In this document: piece by piece, positions 1 through 6,002 of the stretch | Position numbering within the stretch: the stretch's first letter is position 1 | Layout of the letters: each line of letters starts with the position of its first letter | Origin: Flavobacteriales bacterium | GTDB taxonomy: Bacteria > Bacteroidota > Bacteroidia > Flavobacteriales_D > Cryomorphaceae | Direction of reading: 5' to 3' | Length of the DNA: 6,002 nt | NCBI GenBank assembly: GCA_020200995.1 | Contig: JAIVHQ010000262.1 | Coordinates: 1-6,002, forward strand | Notes under the pieces: generated by a model | The model's database searches: none | What the model saw: the letters and a program-made list of their open reading frames with translations, nothing else | Told to the model about the DNA's origin: nothing | Program-made: the position numbers and the translations under genes

Positions 1-22
1 TTTTTCATCGAGGCTCCCCCAC

Positions 23-143
23 CCGGGCTCGCCGCACCCTTTTCGGTGCGGCAACAAATGCGTGAATCCCCTCCCGTGACGGCGCATACTCCCAAGCTTT
101 TTCAGCTTGAAGGATTTTTTGGGCATAAAAAAACAGTCAGACG
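23..143. repeat. Intergenic hairpin-bearing repeat, copy 1 (121 bp)
   Basis: This is the first of two nearly identical direct copies; the second lies 196 bp downstream. The copies differ by two T-to-C substitutions (T43 versus C239, T77 versus C273) and one extra A in the A-run (seven A at 127-133 versus eight at 323-330). The element holds a strong hairpin with arms GCCGCACC (31-38) and GGTGCGGC (45-52) and a CTTTTC loop. A weaker one has arms CAAGCT (93-98) and AGCTTG (104-109), loop TTTTC, followed five bases later by six T. It could be a member of a dispersed intergenic repeat family, a structured RNA, or a terminator-type element. The frame running through it is not kept between the copies, so I do not call it coding. 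The orientation is unknown. Confidence 0.9.
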
Positions 144-165
144 CCTGCCTGCTTTTCGCAGGCGT
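141..165. repeat. GC-rich hairpin between the two repeat copies
   Basis: The arms ACGCCTGC (141-148) and GCAGGCGT (158-165) are perfect reverse complements. A tighter alternative pairs GCCTGC (147-152) with GCAGGC (158-163) around a TTTTC loop, the same loop as in the repeat's own hairpins. Read on the minus strand the hairpin is followed, after seven bases, by a seven-base T-run (complement of 127-133), which is a weak terminator-like arrangement. The 3' side, AGGCGTAAG (160-168), is also complementary to CTTACGCCT (205-213) inside the next hairpin, so the two structures could compete. Confidence 0.7.
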
Positions 166-183
166 AAGCGGCTGTCGGCTTTT

Positions 184-223
184 CCCGGTGTCGAGGCGGA
201 AAATCTTACGCCTCTACACCGGG
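184..223. repeat. Long hairpin abutting repeat copy 2
   Basis: CCCGGTGT (184-191) pairs with ACACCGGG (216-223), and inside it GAGGCG (193-198) pairs with CGCCTC (209-214). One C/T mismatch separates the two stems and the apical loop is ten bases. The 14 base pairs make this one of the two strongest palindromes in the window. Its 3' arm runs into the first five bases of repeat copy 2, so the hairpin and the repeat may belong to one larger unit. No T-run follows, so it does not look like a plain intrinsic terminator. It could be a structured RNA, a protein-binding palindrome, or part of a repeat family. Confidence 0.75.
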
Positions 224-340
224 CTCGCCGCACCCTTTCCGGTGCGGCAACAAATGCGTGAATCCCCTCCCGCGACGGCGCATACTCCCAAGCTTTTTCA
301 GCTTGAAGGATTTTTTGGGCATAAAAAAAACAGTCAGACG
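219..340. repeat. Intergenic hairpin-bearing repeat, copy 2 (122 bp)
   Basis: This is the second copy of the element at 23-143, in the same orientation. It keeps both internal hairpins: GCCGCACC (227-234) with GGTGCGGC (241-248), and CAAGCT (289-294) with AGCTTG (300-305). The T-to-C change at 239 falls in the loop of the first hairpin, so the stem is untouched. The identity ends sharply at CAGTCAGACG (331-340); the flanking sequence then differs from that after copy 1. The one-base length change in the A-run shifts the reading frame relative to copy 1, which argues against a conserved protein. Confidence 0.9.
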
Positions 341-583
341 TGACAGCCTGGCCTTTTCCCTTTGAAGTAATCCTGGAGAATAGTAGATCAGTTCAAGGTT
401 CTTGGTAAAAGTATCTCCCGCAAAAGGATAAAACAAGTGCCACCCTCAAAAACCAATCTAACGGATGATCCACGCTCCGCTTTAGGGAAATGTGCAAGAT
501 TCTTAATATAGATTTAACCGGGTTTTATCGCGGTAGTTGTTTATTACCAGCGTAAAGAGAGCGCACTTCTAATTGTGCACAGC

Positions 584-624
584 TGTCAATTTAGCCTGAG
601 TTAATCAGGTGTCAATTCCGGAAT
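584..624. promoter_or_regulatory. Operator-like cluster of direct and inverted repeats
   Basis: Two copies of TGTCAATT (584-591 and 610-617) flank an inverted repeat CCTGA-gttaa-TCAGG (595-609). The second copy overlaps a perfect ten-base palindrome ATTCCGGAAT (615-624). The cluster sits about 60-95 bases upstream of the candidate -7 box of the receptor gene, a plausible place for an activator or repressor to bind. The elements are short and could arise by chance in AT-rich DNA; no known regulator motif is recognised. Confidence 0.3.
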
Positions 625-680
625 GAACTTAATTAATCCAACCTTAAATTTGAGATAACCACCTGCGCAACATGTCCGAA

Positions 681-688
681 TACTTTTG
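681..688 (+). promoter_or_regulatory. Candidate Bacteroidota -7 promoter box for the receptor operon
   Basis: TACTTTTG matches the Bacteroidota sigma-factor -7 consensus TAnnTTTG exactly. Transcription would begin roughly 5-9 bases further on, leaving a leader of only about 12-16 bases before the GTG start at 709. The nearest upstream TTTG (649-652) is 28 bases away, longer than the usual spacing for the -33 box, so only the -7 half is supported. Confidence 0.4.
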
Positions 689-708
689 CCCTGAATTTTA
701 AACCGCAA

Positions 709-3471
709 GTGGTGTCAGTCAAGTTTTCAATTTTATCTGTTTTTCTTTTACTCACTTTTTTTCAGTCATTCGGAGCTGAAGTACGCGGCGTGGTCAGCGA
801 CAAGCAAACGCGCGAACCCCTCACCGGCGCTATGGTGCTGATTGCGGGAACACAGCTGCACAGTGTGACAGGGCTCGACGGATCGTACAACATCAAAAAT
901 GTTCCAAAGGGAAAACACACGTTAGAAGTCTCTTTTATCTCTTTCGAAAGGCAGCGCATTGAAATTAATGTTTCAGAGGGCAACGCTGTCATTGTAGATG
1001 TGCAGATGGCAGAGTCGGGTCTTGACCTCGGTGAGGTGGAAATCGTGGGCCGAATGCGGCAGGACAATGACCGCAGTGCAAGGGCCAGTGAGAAGAACGC
1101 AGACAATGTGATCAACGTGATTTCCGCAAAAACCATCGAGGTTTCTCCCGATATCACCGTGGCCAACGTGGTGCAGCGCGTATCGGGCGTGTCGCTGGAA
1201 CGAAACAACAATGGCGACGGCCAGCATGCCATTGTGCGCGGCATGGACAAGCGGTACAATTACACCCTTGTCAACGGAATTAAGATTCCCTCGCCCGAAA
1301 CGAGAAACAGGTATGTGCCGCTGGACATTTTCCCTTCCGACCTGCTGGAGCGACTCGAAGTTACCAAAGCCCTCACACCTTCTATGGAAGGCGATGCCAT
1401 TGGCGGAGTGATTGACATGAAAATGAAAAGTGCGCCCGATCGTTTCACCTTAAATGTAAACATCGGAACAGGGTACAACCAGATGTACTTCGACCGCCCA
1501 TTCACTACCTGGGACCGCTCAGGGGTGCCCAATAAGTCGCCACGTGCACTTAACGGCAATGACCACCGCGCAGGCATCGAAGAATTTCCGCTCGATAACG
1601 CCAACTTTGTTGACGAGCAACCCATGCCCAACCAAATTTACGGATTGAGCATCGGTAATCGATTTATGGACGGAAAGCTCGGTGTGCTCGTGGCGGGAAG
1701 CTACCAGAACACCTACCGCGGCGCCAATAGTATTTTTGTCCAAACTGATACGGACCGCGAGACCAACACACCCTCCTACGACGTCATTCAGGACCGTCAA
1801 TTTTCTGTGCAGCAGATCAGGACAGGGGTGCACGCCAAGCTCGATTACGAATTCAACCGAAACCACCGCATCGATTGGTACAACGCTTACATCGGGCTCA
1901 ACGATGTGGAGACCCGCGACAGGGTTGATACCAATTTACGCCTCGGACGTTCACAAGGGGAGGGCACTGGCCGTATCGAGTATCGCCTGAGGAGCAGGCA
2001 ACAGATCCGCAATATTTACAACTCGACCCTTCAGGGAGATCACCGCTTCCTCGGAGGAGCGTTGAAAGTAGACTGGTCGGCGGTGTATTCGCTGGCCACC
2101 GCCGACGATCCCGATATGTCGGAACTTACCTGGTTGTCGGGCGCTTTTCGAAATGAGGACGGGGTGATCGAACAGGAGCCACTCATTTACGACCGCGTGT
2201 TTTCGAGAAGGTACCAGTCCAACAGCGACAACGACCTCGCGGGCTACCTGAACGTTACTTATTATCAGGATATCGGTGGCCTCGATGTGGAATTTAAAGC
2301 CGGAGGAATGTACCGCCACAAGAACCGCGACAATTCATTCGATCGGTACCGCCTCAACCCCAGCCCGAGCAACCAGATTTGGAGCGGAAGCATATTTGAC
2401 GCTGCTTTCACTGTGGACAATCCGGGCGGAACTCCAACAGACCCGTTGAACTACCGCTCTCAGGAAGATGTGCTCGGACTCTACGGGCAATTCAAGTTTT
2501 TGGTTGGAAACCTCCAGGTTCTCGGAGGGGTGCGCGTGGAGAACACCTTGTTCTCATGGGATACAGATTCGCCCCCGCAGGTTCCGGGCCGCGTAGGTAA
2601 TATTAACTACATGGACATCCTCCCCAGCATGCACCTCAAATACATGCCCACGGCCAAAACCAATATTCGCGGCTCTTACTTCAAGTCGCTCAGCCGCCCC
2701 AACTTTTTTGAAGTCATTCCTTACGAGATTAACGAAGAAGACTTCAGGGAGCGGGGCAATCCCTTTTTGCAGCGCACCCAGGCCGATAATCTCGACCTGC
2801 GTTGGGAGCACTTTCCCTCTCCGCTCGATCAAATCATGGTCGGCGTGTTTTACAAGCGGATAGATGACCCCATCGAGAGCGCACTCGTGATAGAGGGACA
2901 GTCCATCTTCTTACAGCCCAATAACTTTGGAACTGCCAATAACTTCGGTGTGGAATTCGACTACACCAAATATTTTAACAAGTTTGGCATCCGCGCATTC
3001 TACACCTACACCAACTCGCAGATTACCACAAGCAAACTCTTTCGCTTTCGCGACGACGCCGGCAACCTCACTTCCCGCACCATCGATCAAACCAGGCCAC
3101 TGCAAGGCCAGTCTGATCACATCGCCAATGCCTCACTGCTGTACAAAGACCAAAAAAGCGGTCTCGACCTGCAGCTCGCGATGGTGTATACGGGAAGACG
3201 AATCATCGGGGTATCTGTATACCTCGACAACGACATCTGGCAGCGTGCATTTACCCAGCTCGACTTTTCGGCAGAGAAGCGTTTTGGCAAGCACATCACA
3301 GCTTACGTGAAGGTCAACAACATTCTGAACACCCCCTTGCGTGCTGACATCCTGCTGCCCAACGAATCAAATGCTGCGGCACTGCCCTCTGTGGATGCGA
3401 GTGAATCAGTACTTGTAAGAGAAGACTTCTACCTCCAGACCTATTTCATAGGCTTTAGATACACCCTTTAA
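709..3471 (+). CDS. TonB-dependent outer-membrane receptor with N-terminal carboxypeptidase-regulatory-like domain
   Basis: This is an outer-membrane importer expected to take up a ligand using energy from the TonB-ExbB-ExbD complex. Residues 1-23 form a signal peptide ending near FGA. Residues about 25-102 are a carboxypeptidase-regulatory-like domain (GVVSDKQTREPLTGA, then TGLDGSYNIKNVPKGKHTL), common on Bacteroidota receptors. A possible TonB-box stretch LGEVEIVG is at 107-114. The plug spans about 125-245, with IVRGMDKRYNYTLVNG near 175-190 and DAIGGVIDM at 229-237. The beta-barrel fills the rest, with SLSRPNF (660-666), GNP (683-685) and NNILNTP (870-876), and ends in FIGFRYTL. The 920-residue length is normal and the frame is intact. 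The plug wording resembles receptors of the Xanthomonas/Caulobacter type rather than SusC. The start is GTG at 709, directly followed by GTG at 712; no in-frame ATG lies between the upstream stop (634-636) and the signal peptide. The ligand is not identifiable. Confidence 0.95.
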   Translation: MVSVKFSILSVFLLLTFFQSFGAEVRGVVSDKQTREPLTGAMVLIAGTQLHSVTGLDGSYNIKNVPKGKHTLEVSFISFERQRIEINVSEGNAVIVDVQMAESGLDLGEVEIVGRMRQDNDRSARASEKNADNVINVISAKTIEVSPDITVANVVQRVSGVSLERNNNGDGQHAIVRGMDKRYNYTLVNGIKIPSPETRNRYVPLDIFPSDLLERLEVTKALTPSMEGDAIGGVIDMKMKSAPDRFTLNVNIGTGYNQMYFDRPFTTWDRSGVPNKSPRALNGNDHRAGIEEFPLDNANFVDEQPMPNQIYGLSIGNRFMDGKLGVLVAGSYQNTYRGANSIFVQTDTDRETNTPSYDVIQDRQFSVQQIRTGVHAKLDYEFNRNHRIDWYNAYIGLNDVETRDRVDTNLRLGRSQGEGTGRIEYRLRSRQQIRNIYNSTLQGDHRFLGGALKVDWSAVYSLATADDPDMSELTWLSGAFRNEDGVIEQEPLIYDRVFSRRYQSNSDNDLAGYLNVTYYQDIGGLDVEFKAGGMYRHKNRDNSFDRYRLNPSPSNQIWSGSIFDAAFTVDNPGGTPTDPLNYRSQEDVLGLYGQFKFLVGNLQVLGGVRVENTLFSWDTDSPPQVPGRVGNINYMDILPSMHLKYMPTAKTNIRGSYFKSLSRPNFFEVIPYEINEEDFRERGNPFLQRTQADNLDLRWEHFPSPLDQIMVGVFYKRIDDPIESALVIEGQSIFLQPNNFGTANNFGVEFDYTKYFNKFGIRAFYTYTNSQITTSKLFRFRDDAGNLTSRTIDQTRPLQGQSDHIANASLLYKDQKSGLDLQLAMVYTGRRIIGVSVYLDNDIWQRAFTQLDFSAEKRFGKHITAYVKVNNILNTPLRADILLPNESNAAALPSVDASESVLVREDFYLQTYFIGFRYTL

Positions 3472-3505
3472 ATTTTTCAAATCCAAACATCAAAAACCAA
3501 GTAAC

Positions 3506-4846
3506 ATGAAAGTTTCAACTAAAAAAATACTCTTCAATGCAGCCATTATCGGCTTTGCATTTGCAGCAGTATCGTGCAGCGATGATGAGGACGGGCCCAC
3601 CTTAAGTGACGGCCAGGTCGCAGAAACCGTAGACATTGACGAAAACACCGTAGACCTCGAAGGTCCCATGAGAGGTACACTTTTGTCAGGTCAGACATAC
3701 TTCCTCAAAGGTGACCTGGTCATTCCGGCCAATGAAGAAATCATCGTGGAGCCCGGCGTGACCATCATCGCAGAAGGTGACGGTGGTGACATCGGACCAG
3801 AGATAACAGTACACGGTGCATTCATCGCCGAAGGAACCCAATCACAGCCCATCCTCATGTCGGTGCCGGAAGCCATGCGCACCGAGGCCAACATCTTTGA
3901 AGGACTCTGGGGCGGCATACAGTGCAGCGATCAAGCCAAAGCTGTATTGCTGAGATGGGTGCGTATGGAATACCTCGGAAGCGAAGGCGGACCGGGCACG
4001 CCCCGCGCCGGAAGCATCCGCTACGGTCTTTGGACGCTAAGCGATCAGACTGAAGTAGTCGTGGAAGACTGCTATATCTATGGTGTCCGCGACGACTTTT
4101 ACCGTCCGGTAGGAGGAAAGCTTAACATCATGCGCAACGTATTCGAGTTTGTCGGATTTGACGGCGGTGACGTTATAAACATTAAAGGTGGAACTGTAGG
4201 TAACATTGCTTACAACGTATGTATTGGTAGTGCCACCAACGCTTTCAAGCCATCTGATGATGGCGGAAGCACCGTTCAAACCAATATGGGGGTTTACAAC
4301 AACACCATCCTCAACAGCGGTTTTCGCCGTGCAGGCTTGGGTCGTGGTGCCAACATCAACTTTGAGAACGGTGCCCGCGGATTTGCCCACAACAACATTA
4401 TTGTGAACTGCAAGCGCGGTATCCGCATGGTTGAAGATGCCGACCTCCAGAACATCAATTACGACTGGAATTGGTACTACGGAACACACCAGGAAATTGT
4501 AAACGAGTTTATTCCATCTGATGGAGTATCGACCATGGAAGACCAACTCAATACTGTAATGGGCGGCCCCGGCGACAACAACCCGATGTTTGAAGACTAC
4601 GACGTTGACGCTTTCTCTATGGCTGATTACGATTCTTTCGAAAACCAGCCACGTGCCATGAACACCATGGAGAACCACAACCTCCGATTGATGTCAGGCT
4701 CGCCCGCACTCGGTGCAGGATTTGACAACTTCAGCCCTGTGACGGTAGATTTCTCTTACCTTTCAGGAAACCGTGCACCCGACATCATGCAGCCAAGCAC
4801 CGACATGGGTGCCTACCCTGCTGACGATAGCGGAAACAAGTACTGA
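3506..4846 (+). CDS. Right-handed parallel beta-helix lipoprotein, probably surface-exposed
   Basis: The N-terminus is a lipoprotein signal peptide with lipobox AVSC and the acylated cysteine at residue 24. The mature protein begins CSDDED, like the acidic export signal described for Bacteroidota surface lipoproteins, so I infer display on the outer leaflet. From about residue 55 to 310 the protein shows short beta-strand turns typical of a right-handed beta-helix (GDLVIPANEEIIVEPGVTI at 69-87, then turns such as IMRNVFEFVG, VYNNTILNSG and AHNNIIVNCKRGIRM). The C-terminus has SGSPALGAGF (397-406) and a closing GNRAPD...DMGAY (421-437), a signature of many bacterial beta-helix proteins. Such folds often bind or cleave polysaccharides, but no catalytic set is recognised. 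The gene follows the receptor by 34 bp with no terminator between, so the two are probably co-transcribed. The ATG has an A-rich leader without Shine-Dalgarno. It could be a ligand-capturing partner of the receptor; this is inference. Confidence 0.9.
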   Translation: MKVSTKKILFNAAIIGFAFAAVSCSDDEDGPTLSDGQVAETVDIDENTVDLEGPMRGTLLSGQTYFLKGDLVIPANEEIIVEPGVTIIAEGDGGDIGPEITVHGAFIAEGTQSQPILMSVPEAMRTEANIFEGLWGGIQCSDQAKAVLLRWVRMEYLGSEGGPGTPRAGSIRYGLWTLSDQTEVVVEDCYIYGVRDDFYRPVGGKLNIMRNVFEFVGFDGGDVINIKGGTVGNIAYNVCIGSATNAFKPSDDGGSTVQTNMGVYNNTILNSGFRRAGLGRGANINFENGARGFAHNNIIVNCKRGIRMVEDADLQNINYDWNWYYGTHQEIVNEFIPSDGVSTMEDQLNTVMGGPGDNNPMFEDYDVDAFSMADYDSFENQPRAMNTMENHNLRLMSGSPALGAGFDNFSPVTVDFSYLSGNRAPDIMQPSTDMGAYPADDSGNKY

Positions 4847-4854
4847 TTCTTTTT

Positions 4855-4902
4855 CTGCAGGGAGTGAATACCCCTGTTTGATAAATCTCAAGAACCCTGC
4901 AG
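4855..4902 (+). promoter_or_regulatory. Possible anti-terminator pairing in the gene 2 - gene 3 leader
   Basis: CTGCAGGG (4855-4862), starting eight bases after the stop codon of the beta-helix gene, is a perfect eight-base complement of CCCTGCAG (4895-4902). The latter is most of the 5' arm of the downstream terminator. If the two paired in RNA, the terminator could not form. A ribosome finishing the upstream gene would cover the first segment, which could link translation to read-through. CTGCAG is itself a palindrome, so chance similarity is a serious alternative. Confidence 0.3.
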
Positions 4903-4935
4903 CACGCTCGAAAGAGTTGGTTGCAGGGTTTTTTT
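4893..4935 (+). terminator. Strong intrinsic terminator upstream of the propeller lipoprotein gene
   Basis: AACCCTGCA (4893-4901) pairs perfectly with TGCAGGGTT (4922-4930). A further G-U and C-G pair extend the stem inward, and a small inner hairpin CTC-GAAA-GAG (4907-4916) has a GNRA-type tetraloop. The 3' arm runs into seven consecutive T (4929-4935). It lies 46 bases after the beta-helix gene stop and ends only 12 bases before the next start codon. It most simply ends the receptor/beta-helix transcript, but its position makes it also part of the leader of the next gene. Confidence 0.85.
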
Positions 4936-4947
4936 ACATGAATCGCT

Positions 4948-5922
4948 ATGACGAAAGCAAGTTTGGTTTTGATGTGTGTGTCTGCCTTTTCGGTAGCAAG
5001 TTGTTCGTCTGACGATGATCAGGAGCCCTTGAACACGGGGCCCTCATATTTCACAGCGACCTATGATGTGATCCTGAATTCGATGGGTGTAGATTCAGAG
5101 AAGTACGCTGATGCCACTGCTTTGGGATCACTCCAAAACCCCAACCTCACACAAGCATCGGGGCTTGCAGTCTCGAGACGGGCAGAGGGCCTTCTGTGGA
5201 GCCACAACGACAGCGGCGACATGAACCGCATCTTCCTGCTGGGAAGCGATGGTTCAAATAGAGGGATATTCCGTGTCCTCGGATCGGGCAACCGCGATTG
5301 GGAAGACATGGCCATAGGCGACGGACCCGAACCCGGCGTGCCTTACCTCTACATCGGCGATTTTGGCGACAATAACAAAGTGTATTCTGAAATTTACATC
5401 TACCGATTTCCCGAACCCGATCCCGCTACGGCCGATACTTCGCTGCAATGGCGCAATGTGGGGCCCGAAGGCGTTGACCAAATCACCCTGAAGTACCCCG
5501 ACGGCCCCCGCGATGCCGAATCATTGCTCCTCGACCCGCTCACCCTCGATCTCTACATCGTGACCAAAAGCGACTTCCCGGCCCGAATTTACCGCCTGGA
5601 ATACCCGTACGAACACGGAGAATCTTACACGCTCGAACTCTACGGCACCCTGCCGGTCACGCTTGTCACAGGCGGGGCCATTTCCGCCGACGGAAAGAAG
5701 ATACTGCTCAAGACCAAAGAGCGCATCTGGCTCTGGTCGCGCACCACCGACGAATCTCTCGCCGATGCCTTCATGCGCGCGCCCGAACGCGTGCCCTACC
5801 TACCCGAACCTCAGGGCGAAGCCATCGCGTTTCTACCCGATGACTACAGCTACTACACGCTGAGCGAAAGGGGAGCGAGCAGCTTGCCGCCTGTGGTGTA
5901 TTTCTACGAGCGTCTTCGTTAG
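4948..5922 (+). CDS. Predicted beta-propeller lipoprotein of unknown function
   Basis: A short lipoprotein signal peptide ends in lipobox VASC with the cysteine at residue 19. The mature N-terminus CSSDDDQ resembles the acidic surface-export signal of Bacteroidota lipoproteins. The rest has spaced blade-like motifs of a beta-propeller: SGLAVSRR (71-78), LWSHNDSGD (83-91), NRDWEDMAIG (115-124), YLYIGDFGDN (133-142), YRFPEP (152-157), DAESLLLDP (189-197), LYIVTKSD (202-209), AISADGKKILLKTK (244-257) and QGEAIAFLPDD (289-299). The recurring glutamate before a hydrophobic strand (WEDMAI, DAESLL, QGEAIA) is seen in propellers related to the phytase-like esterase and SdiA-regulated/YjiK groups, but I cannot assign a family with certainty or an enzyme activity. 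ATG 4948 is chosen because it directly precedes the signal peptide; the ATG at 4938 is in another frame. The frame is intact. Gene order suggests a role in the same envelope system as the upstream receptor. Confidence 0.85.
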   Translation: MTKASLVLMCVSAFSVASCSSDDDQEPLNTGPSYFTATYDVILNSMGVDSEKYADATALGSLQNPNLTQASGLAVSRRAEGLLWSHNDSGDMNRIFLLGSDGSNRGIFRVLGSGNRDWEDMAIGDGPEPGVPYLYIGDFGDNNKVYSEIYIYRFPEPDPATADTSLQWRNVGPEGVDQITLKYPDGPRDAESLLLDPLTLDLYIVTKSDFPARIYRLEYPYEHGESYTLELYGTLPVTLVTGGAISADGKKILLKTKERIWLWSRTTDESLADAFMRAPERVPYLPEPQGEAIAFLPDDYSYYTLSERGASSLPPVVYFYERLR

Positions 5923-6002
5923 CACTTTTCTTTTTTGCGACTTTCACTTTGTCAATCTGTATTGCTCGAGGTGCGCTAATAGCATTGCGGCTTTCGCCGA
6001 AA
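5923..6002. other. Downstream intergenic edge with a small hairpin
   Basis: These 80 bases after the propeller gene contain no recognisable gene. A pyrimidine-rich stretch (5924-5937) follows the stop. At the very end CGGC (5988-5991) and GCCG (5996-5999) form a short hairpin with loop TTTC, reminiscent of the T-rich loops in the left-end repeats. The stem is only four base pairs and the window ends before any T-run could be seen, so I do not call a terminator. Confidence 0.35.

Larger units (their letters stand above)
341..708. other. Intergenic region without a recognisable gene
   Basis: These 368 bases lie between the last repeat copy and the receptor gene. They are richer in A and T than the coding regions. 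I see no tRNA or rRNA and no open frame with protein-like composition. The only items that stand out are the direct/inverted repeat cluster at 584-624 and the -7-like box at 681-688, listed separately. The region most likely carries the promoter and control sites for the receptor operon. Confidence 0.6.

Noticed and set aside
1..340. CRISPR array or insertion sequence ends
   Set aside because: There are only two long copies with a 75-base structured spacer, which does not fit CRISPR repeat/spacer sizes. No transposase, terminal inverted repeats or target-site duplication is seen.
46..343. Two overlapping plus-strand reading frames (46-261 and 107-343) that share the peptide stretch ESPP-TAHTPKLFQLEGFFGHKK
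   Set aside because: The shared peptide is only the translation of the duplicated DNA element. The extra A in copy 2 shifts the frame after HKK, the single change inside the shared frame is non-synonymous (V to A), and the composition is arginine/proline-rich without protein-like features.
206..436. Minus-strand 76-residue frame across repeat copy 2
   Set aside because: It runs through the palindromes of the repeat, and its basic composition looks like translated non-coding DNA. No start signal is recognised.
649..652. TTTG as the -33 box paired with the -7 box at 681-688
   Set aside because: The 28-base spacing is longer than the roughly 17-23 usual for Bacteroidota promoters.
762..1259. 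Minus-strand 165-residue frame opposite the receptor gene
   Set aside because: It is antisense to well-conserved receptor domains and has no recognisable family features.
4037..4678. Minus-strand 213-residue frame opposite the beta-helix gene
   Set aside because: It is long but its Val/His-rich composition reflects the complement of Asn/Asp-rich coding sequence; the plus-strand gene explains the region fully.
709..4846. Classical SusC/SusD pair
   Set aside because: The second protein has a beta-helix pattern and a DMGAY-type C-terminus, not the helical repeat pattern of SusD, and the receptor plug is not of the SusC type.
4773..5012. Plus-strand 79-residue frame bridging the end of gene two, the terminator and the start of gene three
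   Set aside because: It would translate through a strong intrinsic terminator and overlap two well-supported genes in other frames.

Overview
The window looks like chromosomal DNA from a member of the Bacteroidota, most likely a Flavobacteriia-type organism. The support is: a TonB-dependent receptor with an N-terminal carboxypeptidase-regulatory-like domain; two lipoproteins whose mature N-termini start Cys-Ser-(Ser)-Asp-Asp, an acidic signal associated with surface lipoproteins in this phylum; genes with no clear Shine-Dalgarno sequence; and a match to the Bacteroidota -7 promoter box TAnnTTTG. Genus and species cannot be told from the sequence alone.

Layout. Bases 1-340 are non-coding and rich in structure: two almost identical copies of a ~121-bp element (23-143 and 219-340), separated by 75 bp that hold two further strong hairpins. 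Bases 341-708 are AT-richer intergenic DNA without a convincing gene, carrying a candidate operator-like cluster (584-624) and a candidate -7 box (681-688). Three plus-strand genes follow: a 920-residue TonB-dependent outer-membrane receptor (709-3471), a 446-residue right-handed beta-helix lipoprotein (3506-4846), and a 324-residue lipoprotein predicted to be a beta-propeller (4948-5922). A strong intrinsic terminator lies between genes two and three and ends only 12 bases before the third start codon. The last 80 bases hold no recognisable gene.

Working together. The receptor and the beta-helix lipoprotein are 34 bp apart and probably form one transcription unit: an energised outer-membrane importer plus a probably surface-exposed accessory lipoprotein in the position that SusD holds in SusC/SusD loci. 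The beta-helix protein has no resemblance to SusD, and the substrate cannot be read from the sequence. The propeller lipoprotein is probably part of the same envelope system, but the terminator suggests its expression is set separately or by read-through. A segment just after the second stop codon could pair with the 5' arm of the terminator, so an attenuator-like switch is possible but unproven.

The most unusual items are the duplicated hairpin element at the left end, the terminator placed almost directly on the start of gene three with its possible anti-terminator, and the receptor/beta-helix/propeller combination as a possible non-SusD uptake system.
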